Source: Bryobacteraceae bacterium (lineage in GTDB: Bacteria > Acidobacteriota > Terriglobia > Bryobacterales > Bryobacteraceae). From it: a stretch of 37,061 nucleotides of DNA. The DNA is taken from positions 1-37,061 of the forward strand of contig JASHSS010000487.1 in assembly GCA_030038565.1 (NCBI GenBank). Reading direction: 5' to 3'. The notes beneath the pieces were generated by a model. It did no database searches and had not been told where the DNA came from. It was given only the letters and a program-made list of their open reading frames with translations. The position numbers and the translations under genes are program-made. Below, one piece after another: positions 32,098 to 37,061 of the stretch. Positions within the stretch are counted from its first letter, which is position 1. Every line of letters starts with the position of its first letter.

Positions 32098-33414
32098 ATG
32101 GCGACCGCCCCCGACCTTCTCCCCTACGACCGAATCCGCGCGGACCTGTTCCGGCCGCTGTCGCGCGTCAGCCGCCGGTACATGCTGGCCACCTTGATCT
32201 TCTTCCTCGTGGGCGCCGCCGGCCTGGTCGCCTGGGGTTTCCAGCTTCGCCGCGGAATGGGCGTTACGGGGCTCCAGCGGCCGGTGTTCTGGGGCGTCTA
32301 CATCGTGGATTTCGTCTTCTGGATCGGCATTTCGCACGCGGGCACGCTGATCTCCGCCATCCTGCGCCTCACCGATGCCGCCTGGCGCAAGCCGGTCACG
32401 CGCGCGGCCGAAGCCATCACGGTCTTCGCCCTGATGATCGGCGGCATGTTCCCGATCATCCACCTGGGCCGCGCCTGGCTGTTTTACTGGCTGCTGCCGT
32501 ATCCCAACTCGCGGCTGCTCTGGCCCAATTTCCGTTCCCCGCTGCTTTGGGATCTCACCGCGATCGTCACGTACGTTACCGGCAGCGTCATTTATCTGTA
32601 CCTGCCGCTGATTCCCGATATGGCGCAGCTCGCCGAACACAACACGCCCTGGCGGCGCAGACTCTACGGCGCATTGTCGCTGGGCTGGACCGGCAGCGAC
32701 CGCGAGTGGCACGCGCTGGAGCGCGCCATGAAGCTGATGGCCTGCGTCATCCTGGCGGTGGCCGTTTCGGTGCATACGGTAGTCGCCTGGGATTTCGCCA
32801 TGGCCTTGGCTCCCATGTGGCACAGCACCATCTTCGGCCCTTACTTCGTGGCGGGCGCGATCTTCAGCGGAATCGCCGCGCTCATCGTGGCCATGGGAAT
32901 CCTGCGCAAGGTGCTGCACCTGGAGTCTTATCTCACCAGGCGCCACTTCGACCGCCTGGCCAAGCTGCTGCTGCTCATGAGCCTGTTGTGGCTCTACTTC
33001 ACCATGGCCGAGAACCTGACGGTGTGGTACGGCAACGAGCCTAAGGAAATGGCGGTCTTCGGGGCGCGCACGCGAGGGGCCTACGCGCCGTGGTTCTGGA
33101 CCACGGTTTTTCTGAATTTCGTAGTCCCGTTCGTGCTGCTCGGCATCCGGCGCCTGCGCACCATCGCCGGCGCCACCATCGCATCGGCCTCGGTGTTGAC
33201 GGGCATGTGGATCGAGCGCTTCATCATCGTGGTGCCGACGCTGGCCAATCCCCGGCTCCCCTCCGCCTCCAGCTTTTACCGGCCCACCTGGGTTGAGGCG
33301 GCCATCACGGTGGCCACGTTTGCCGCCATGGCCATGCTGTTCATGATTTTCGCGAAGTTGTTCCCGATGATCGCGGTCTGGGAGTTCCAACCGCATCCGC
33401 AGGAGGACGACTGA
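32098..33414 (+). CDS. actC: ActC: NrfD/PsrC-like membrane quinol-oxidising subunit
   Basis: This 438-residue polytopic protein has about ten hydrophobic segments and NrfD/PsrC-family features: a start DRIRADLFRPLSRVSRRYM, FWGVYIVDFVFWIGISHAG, MFPIIHLGRAWLFYWLLPYPN, VVAWDFAMALAPMWHSTIFGPYFVAGA, and WLYFTMAENLTVWYGNEP. These match ActC, where the quinol site lies. It begins three bases after actB2 and is followed seven bases later by actD. ACIII normally has a second NrfD-like subunit, ActF; none is in this operon. Confidence 0.92.
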   Translation: MATAPDLLPYDRIRADLFRPLSRVSRRYMLATLIFFLVGAAGLVAWGFQLRRGMGVTGLQRPVFWGVYIVDFVFWIGISHAGTLISAILRLTDAAWRKPVTRAAEAITVFALMIGGMFPIIHLGRAWLFYWLLPYPNSRLLWPNFRSPLLWDLTAIVTYVTGSVIYLYLPLIPDMAQLAEHNTPWRRRLYGALSLGWTGSDREWHALERAMKLMACVILAVAVSVHTVVAWDFAMALAPMWHSTIFGPYFVAGAIFSGIAALIVAMGILRKVLHLESYLTRRHFDRLAKLLLLMSLLWLYFTMAENLTVWYGNEPKEMAVFGARTRGAYAPWFWTTVFLNFVVPFVLLGIRRLRTIAGATIASASVLTGMWIERFIIVVPTLANPRLPSASSFYRPTWVEAAITVATFAAMAMLFMIFAKLFPMIAVWEFQPHPQEDD

Positions 33415-33421
33415 TCGTTCC

Positions 33422-33928
33422 ATGTATCTGATCGCCGAATTCCGCGAGAAGGACACGGTGGCCGCGGCCATCCGGCTGCTGCGCGCCGGCGGCATCGCCC
33501 CGGCCGACCTGGACGTTTTCTCCGAGGAGCCGATCGACCTTCCGCGCGGCGTGCTGGAGCGCCCGAGCCGGATGTCCCTGGTGTCGGTAAGCGGTGCAAT
33601 CCTGTTCGGCGCGCTGGCGACCGCGTTCATCTGGTGGACGCAGAACGACTACCGGCTGGTCACCGGCGGCATGCCGGTTTTTTCGTTCTGGGCGACCGGG
33701 GTGATTACGTTCGAGATGACCATGCTCGGCGCGATTGTGGGAACATTTGGCTGGTTCCTCTGGGAGAGCGGCCTGCTCCGCAAGCGTGACCGGAACGCGC
33801 CCGTCCCCACCGTGGACCCCGGCGCCATGTGCCTGCGGGTCCGCTGCCGGGGCAACGATATCGCCGGGGCGCTCGACGCCCTGCGCAGGGCCGGGGCCGG
33901 CGACGTTCAGCGGGAGGGCGAAGTATGA
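33422..33928 (+). CDS. actD: ActD: DUF3341 membrane subunit
   Basis: This 168-residue protein has an N-terminal alpha/beta region (YLIAEFREKDTVAAAIRLLRAGGI, PIDLPRG), two transmembrane segments (about residues 51-72 and 81-112) and a C-terminal soluble part (MCLRVRCRGNDIAGALDALRRAGAGDVQ). This is the DUF3341 layout of ActD, a structural subunit of alternative complex III without cofactors. The TGA stop overlaps the ATG of actE (ATGA, 33925-33928), implying coupled translation. Confidence 0.9.
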   Translation: MYLIAEFREKDTVAAAIRLLRAGGIAPADLDVFSEEPIDLPRGVLERPSRMSLVSVSGAILFGALATAFIWWTQNDYRLVTGGMPVFSFWATGVITFEMTMLGAIVGTFGWFLWESGLLRKRDRNAPVPTVDPGAMCLRVRCRGNDIAGALDALRRAGAGDVQREGEV

Positions 33929-34266
33929 TCAAGCGCCCGGTACAGGCGCTTCTGCTGGCCGCCGCCATGCTGGCCGCCGCCGACCGTCCCGCGATCCCCT
34001 GGGAGAACCGCCTGCGGATCGGCCAGGCGCTGTACCGTGAAAACTGCTCGGTCTGCCACGACATCGACCGGCCCCAGTCCAAAAAGTCCGGCCCCAGTTT
34101 TTACCATCTGTTCCAGCGCGCTCAGATGCCCATCGCCCGGATCAAGCCCGGCCGCGACTACATTAAGCTGCGGGTAAAGTTCGGCGGCGCGCTGATGCCT
34201 ACGTTCCGCACCTGGCTAACCGACCGCGACATCGATATCCTGATCGACTACATGGCGTCCAAGTAG
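33925..34266 (+). CDS. actE: ActE: monoheme cytochrome c subunit
   Basis: This 113-residue exported class I cytochrome c has a signal peptide (about residues 1-20), a single CSVCH heme site at 41-45 and a likely axial Met91 (FGGALMPTF). In ACIII, ActE is the monoheme subunit that passes electrons out of the complex. Characterised ActE proteins can be lipid-anchored; this one has no lipobox cysteine. It is the last gene of the operon: the following genes (a TonB-family fusion and an aldehyde dehydrogenase) are unrelated, so no actF and no terminal oxidase follow. Confidence 0.88.
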   Translation: MIKRPVQALLLAAAMLAAADRPAIPWENRLRIGQALYRENCSVCHDIDRPQSKKSGPSFYHLFQRAQMPIARIKPGRDYIKLRVKFGGALMPTFRTWLTDRDIDILIDYMASK

Positions 34267-34290
34267 CCATCACCAATTCAGGCGACGGAA

Positions 34291-34305
34291 TGCCAAAGTT
34301 TGGCA
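34291..34305. promoter_or_regulatory. 15-base palindrome upstream of TonB gene
   Basis: TGCCAAAGTTTGGCA has perfect seven-base arms around a central G. It lies 24 bases after actE and 104 bases before the TonB-family ATG, in an AT-richer stretch that also has GATAAT at 34327-34332. It could be an operator. A rho-independent terminator is unlikely because no T-run follows. Confidence 0.4.
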
Positions 34306-34409
34306 AAGTTAGAAAACGTTCGGTTCGATAATTACCTGTAGTCTCATATCTTTATCCTCATTTTGGTACTTTGGCCAGGGACGTGCCGTGCTGACGAGAT
34401 CTCGATCCT

Positions 34410-36050
34410 ATGGCCAAGGGTTCGGCTATTTCGGGTTCGGTTACGGCGGCAGCGCCGAAGCATTACACCTGGTCCTTCCCCGGCGCCCCCGTAAGGGTTC
34501 AGTTGTCGCTAAGTGTGGTGGAACGGCTGGAAAGAGAGCTGCTGCATGCCGAAGAGGCGTCCGGCCTGCTCCTGGGAGGCACCGCCGGGCGCACCACGGA
34601 AGTCCTGCATTGCAAAGCCTGGATCGCTCCAGCCCAGCCGTCGAAGGCCGATGCGCTTGCGCCCGACGTGGTGGGATACTACAGGGCTACGCGGGACGAC
34701 CTGCGGCCCAACCACACGGATGTCGAGTTGATCACGGCTCTGTTCCCGAAGCCGCACCAGGTCTTTCTCCTGATTCAGCTCAATAAATCGGGTCCTCCCA
34801 ATGCCGCTTTCTTCTTCTGGCTCGGCCCGGAAAGGTTTGCCGACTTTCCGTTCATGGAGTTTCCGTTCCACTCTGCGCTGCTCAATGCCGAGCAGAATAA
34901 AGCCGAGGCGGCACCGCAGAAATTGGCGGTAGTAGCAGACGCATCAGAACCGGCGGCCAGGACTGGTGTCCGGCGGGGCAATCTGACCAGCAAGGTCATT
35001 TTGTGGTGCCTGGGGATTCTGCTGGTCCTTTGCCTTTCCGGCGCAGCGGTGCTGGTTGCGTTGAAGCGGTTTCCGGTAAATGGCCGGACCGGTTCCCAGC
35101 CTCCCACGGCGCATCAGGCGGCGCCCTCCAGTCAAGACGATTTAGGTTTGCAGGCCGAGAGGCACAACGGCGATGTAAAGCTGTCCTGGAACCGTAATTC
35201 CGCCTCGGTTCTCAACGCGACATCCGGAATGCTCTCGATTGAGGACGGCGGCGCCAGCCGGAAAATCGTGCTCGATCCGCTGCAAGTCCGCAACGGCAGT
35301 ATTCTGTACGCACCCACGAGCGATCAGGTGCAGATGCAGGTTACGCTCTTCAGCACGCAGGGATCGACGTCTGAATCCGTCCTGGTAATCCTGCCCAAAG
35401 CCGGTTCGCCACAACAGGAGGCCGTCGTGCGCAGGGTGGCGCCGCCGGCGCCGCAATTGCCGCCAGCGGCGGCGGACAGTCCCGCAGCCAAGCCAAACGC
35501 CGCACCTGCCGGCCCTGAAGGAGTGCAGCCCCCCAACCGTTCGGCGCCGGCGCCGCCTTCCGCTAACGGTGGAAACAATGCTGCGGACACAACGCCGCCC
35601 AGGGTTTCGGGTCTCACTCCCGTATCCGTAGCGCCTCTCCCGTCCGTACTGGCCCAATTAGCGGGACCGCCCTCTCCGCCGCAAGCTCCGGCATCCGGGC
35701 CCACCGCCAATCCGGCGCCGCAGCAACCGGCGCACCTGCCCGAACCGGCTGCCGGATCGCCGTTGGAGTTGGCGATTTCACCCTCTGTGGCCACCAAGAA
35801 AGTGCTGCCCGCATTTCCACCCGAGCTCCGAGGCGTGGCCTTGAAGCCCATCACTGTTTCGGTGAGGGTGGAGATCGACGAAACTGGAAAGGTGAAAGCG
35901 GCCAGGGCCGTCCCCTCCAAGGGATTTGTGTATCCACTGATGACTCAAGAAGCCGTCCAGGCGGCGCGGCTCTGGAGATTCGATCCCGCGAAAAGAGGCG
36001 CCAAAGCCATCCCCAGCGAGGTGGTGCTGGAATTTGTGTTTAAGCCTTGA
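34410..36050 (+). CDS. MPN/JAB-like domain fused to TonB C-terminal domain
   Basis: This 546-residue fusion has an N-terminal cytoplasmic part (about 25-155) resembling the MPN/JAB fold (ASGLLLGG; VVGYYRATRDDLRPNHTDVELI; FFFWLGP). The HxHP and downstream Asp/Ser metal site of active JAMM peptidases is replaced by YRAT, so it should not be a metallopeptidase. One transmembrane helix spans about 194-218. A beta-rich domain follows (about 240-330), then a Pro/Ala-rich spacer (335-455) suited to crossing the periplasm, and a TonB C-terminal domain (460-546, ending in LWRFDPAKRG and VVLEFVFKP). The TonB part could energise receptors such as those at 9467 and 15092. No exbB/exbD genes are nearby. 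ATG 34410 has no strong ribosome-binding site. Confidence 0.82.
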   Translation: MAKGSAISGSVTAAAPKHYTWSFPGAPVRVQLSLSVVERLERELLHAEEASGLLLGGTAGRTTEVLHCKAWIAPAQPSKADALAPDVVGYYRATRDDLRPNHTDVELITALFPKPHQVFLLIQLNKSGPPNAAFFFWLGPERFADFPFMEFPFHSALLNAEQNKAEAAPQKLAVVADASEPAARTGVRRGNLTSKVILWCLGILLVLCLSGAAVLVALKRFPVNGRTGSQPPTAHQAAPSSQDDLGLQAERHNGDVKLSWNRNSASVLNATSGMLSIEDGGASRKIVLDPLQVRNGSILYAPTSDQVQMQVTLFSTQGSTSESVLVILPKAGSPQQEAVVRRVAPPAPQLPPAAADSPAAKPNAAPAGPEGVQPPNRSAPAPPSANGGNNAADTTPPRVSGLTPVSVAPLPSVLAQLAGPPSPPQAPASGPTANPAPQQPAHLPEPAAGSPLELAISPSVATKKVLPAFPPELRGVALKPITVSVRVEIDETGKVKAARAVPSKGFVYPLMTQEAVQAARLWRFDPAKRGAKAIPSEVVLEFVFKP

Positions 36051-36052
36051 GG

Positions 36053-36072
36053 GCGCCAACGACGCGTGGCGC
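36053..36072. terminator. Hairpin between convergent genes
   Basis: GCGCCA (36053-36058) and TGGCGC (36067-36072) are perfect six-base arms around an eight-base loop, in the 72-base gap between the convergent TonB-family and aldehyde dehydrogenase genes. It could serve either direction. No T-run follows, so confidence is low. Confidence 0.35.
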
Positions 36073-36122
36073 GACGCGAAATCCAACCTGGCCCGATCGA
36101 GCGGGATTAGCGGGGGGCGCCG

Positions 36123-37061
36123 CTAATCGAACACGCGGATGCGGCGTAGCAGCTTGAGCAGGCGGGTCATCCAGCGGGCGTGTACGGCGGCCGGCATCCA
36201 GCGCGGGGTGCCCACCGGAATGAGGCGTTCGACCGCCACGGTCTGCGCCGCGGTGAATTTCAGAATGCCTTCCGCTCCGTGGCGGGGGCGCAGGCCGGAT
36301 TCCTTCCATCCGCCGCAAGGCGCATCCACCGACCCCCAGGCCGCGGCGTAAGCCTCGTTGACATTGACGTTGCCGGCCTGGATCTGGCGGCCTACTCGCA
36401 CTCCGCGAGCCGTGTCCCGCGTCCAGACGCTGGCGTTCAGGCCGTACGGAGTAGCGTTGGCAAGCCGCACTGCTTCAGCCTCATCCGCAAAGGGATACAC
36501 CGACACCACCGGGCCGAAGGTTTCCTCGGCGAAGACCCGCATGCGGGGGGTGACATGGGCGAGGATGGTCGGCTCAAAAAACAGCGGGCCCAGGTCGGGG
36601 CGCGGGCGGCCTCCGGCGAGCACCACCGCGCCCTTCGCCACGGCGTCCGAAACGTGCTCCTCGACGCGCTGGAGCTGGCGTTGGGAGGTGAGCGAACCCA
36701 TCTCCACGGAATAATCCAGCGAGGCCCCCAGCCTCAGGGCGCCGGCGCGCACGGCAAAGCGGGAGAGGAACTGGCGGGCGATCGATTCATCCACGTAAAT
36801 CCGCTCGGTCGAGACGCACACCTGCCCAGCCGAGGCGAAGCAGCCCTGGATGGCGCCATGGACCGCCGCTTCCAGGCCGGCATCCGCGAGCACCAGCATG
36901 GGGTTCTTGCCGCCGAGCTCCAGCGAGCAGCCGATCAGGCGTTCGGCGGCCTGCCGCGCCACCAGCCTGCCGGTGCGGGTGCTGCCCGTGAACATCATGA
37001 AATCCACCCGCTCGCCGAGGGCCGGCCCGAGCAAAGGGCCATCCCCGGTGACCACGCTGAA
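36123..37061 (-). CDS. Aldehyde dehydrogenase (partial, 5' end outside window)
   Basis: The minus-strand frame runs to the window edge with no real start; the first possible GTG (37055) is an internal Val in VVTGDG. The visible 312 or so residues are the C-terminal two thirds of an NAD(P)-dependent aldehyde dehydrogenase: MMFTGSTRTGR, catalytic Glu in LELGGKNPML, catalytic Cys in SAGQVCVSTERI, EETFGPVVSVYPF, and NVNVNEAYAAAWG. The tail (RWMPAAVHARWMTRLLKLLRRIRVFD) is basic and longer than usual. It resembles succinate-semialdehyde dehydrogenase-like members, but the substrate cannot be fixed. It is convergent with the TonB-family gene. Confidence 0.9.
   Translation of the reverse strand, partial: FSVVTGDGPLLGPALGERVDFMMFTGSTRTGRLVARQAAERLIGCSLELGGKNPMLVLADAGLEAAVHGAIQGCFASAGQVCVSTERIYVDESIARQFLSRFAVRAGALRLGASLDYSVEMGSLTSQRQLQRVEEHVSDAVAKGAVVLAGGRPRPDLGPLFFEPTILAHVTPRMRVFAEETFGPVVSVYPFADEAEAVRLANATPYGLNASVWTRDTARGVRVGRQIQAGNVNVNEAYAAAWGSVDAPCGGWKESGLRPRHGAEGILKFTAAQTVAVERLIPVGTPRWMPAAVHARWMTRLLKLLRRIRVFD

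Noticed and set aside
30550-33630. A 1026-codon open frame antisense to the ACIII-like operon
   Set aside because: It has no ribosome-binding site or family resemblance and lies opposite well-supported act genes; long antisense frames are expected at this GC content.

Overview
The window is a GC-rich bacterial chromosome segment with about 26 credible protein genes on both strands. I see no tRNA, rRNA, CRISPR array, insertion sequence or phage gene. The mix of genes points to Acidobacteriota, probably the Bryobacterales/Solibacter side. It includes large TonB-dependent receptors with an N-terminal carboxypeptidase-regulatory domain, secreted Tat-type Gfo/Idh/MocA and ceramidase-like enzymes, a TonB protein with a JAB/MPN-like N-terminus, and an alternative complex III-like operon. 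This assignment is an inference from gene content; no marker RNA is present.

Layout. 1-700: a promoter, a secreted Cys/His-containing protein and a 48-residue secreted peptide built from three six-residue CC repeats. 974-2320: a secreted neutral-ceramidase-like protein flanked by two copies of a palindromic repeat. 2442-7325: a housekeeping block (LarC, MetG, TatD, long-chain polyprenyl diphosphate synthase) whose first three genes overlap by four bases each. 7386-7967: an ECF-like sigma factor, facing a minus-strand block (8387-14533) of alpha/beta hydrolase, Gfo/Idh/MocA oxidoreductase, TonB-dependent receptor and radical SAM protein. Between the oxidoreductase and the receptor lie a near-perfect parS centromere site and a perfect 20-base palindrome. 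14637-17404: a second Cys-rich secreted protein followed by a second TonB-dependent receptor. 17574-17915: a STAS-domain protein. 17947-19239 (minus): a second radical SAM protein. 19356-26323: a sugar-acid/xylose region with a YjhG-type xylonate dehydratase, an MDR reductase, an SDR, xylulokinase and xylose isomerase. 26369-28126 (minus): a winged-helix/AAA ATPase. About 28246-28526: G/purine-rich tandem repeats. 28630-34266: the ACIII-like operon actA-B1-B2-C-D-E, with no actF. 34410-36050: a TonB-family fusion. 36123-end (minus): an aldehyde dehydrogenase cut by the window edge.

How the parts fit. The receptors, TonB protein, hydrolase and oxidoreductase suit import and breakdown of extracellular substrates. 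The 19-26 kb genes could take xylose by both the isomerase/kinase route and the xylonate route. The 28-34 kb operon would oxidise menaquinol and pass electrons to cytochrome c. The observations most worth following are the CC-repeat peptide, the parS site, the unusual ACIII (split ActB with four retained cluster cysteines, no ActF), the MPN-TonB fusion lacking metal ligands, the co-located xylose routes, and a recurring arrangement in which -10-like elements lie almost on top of start codons.
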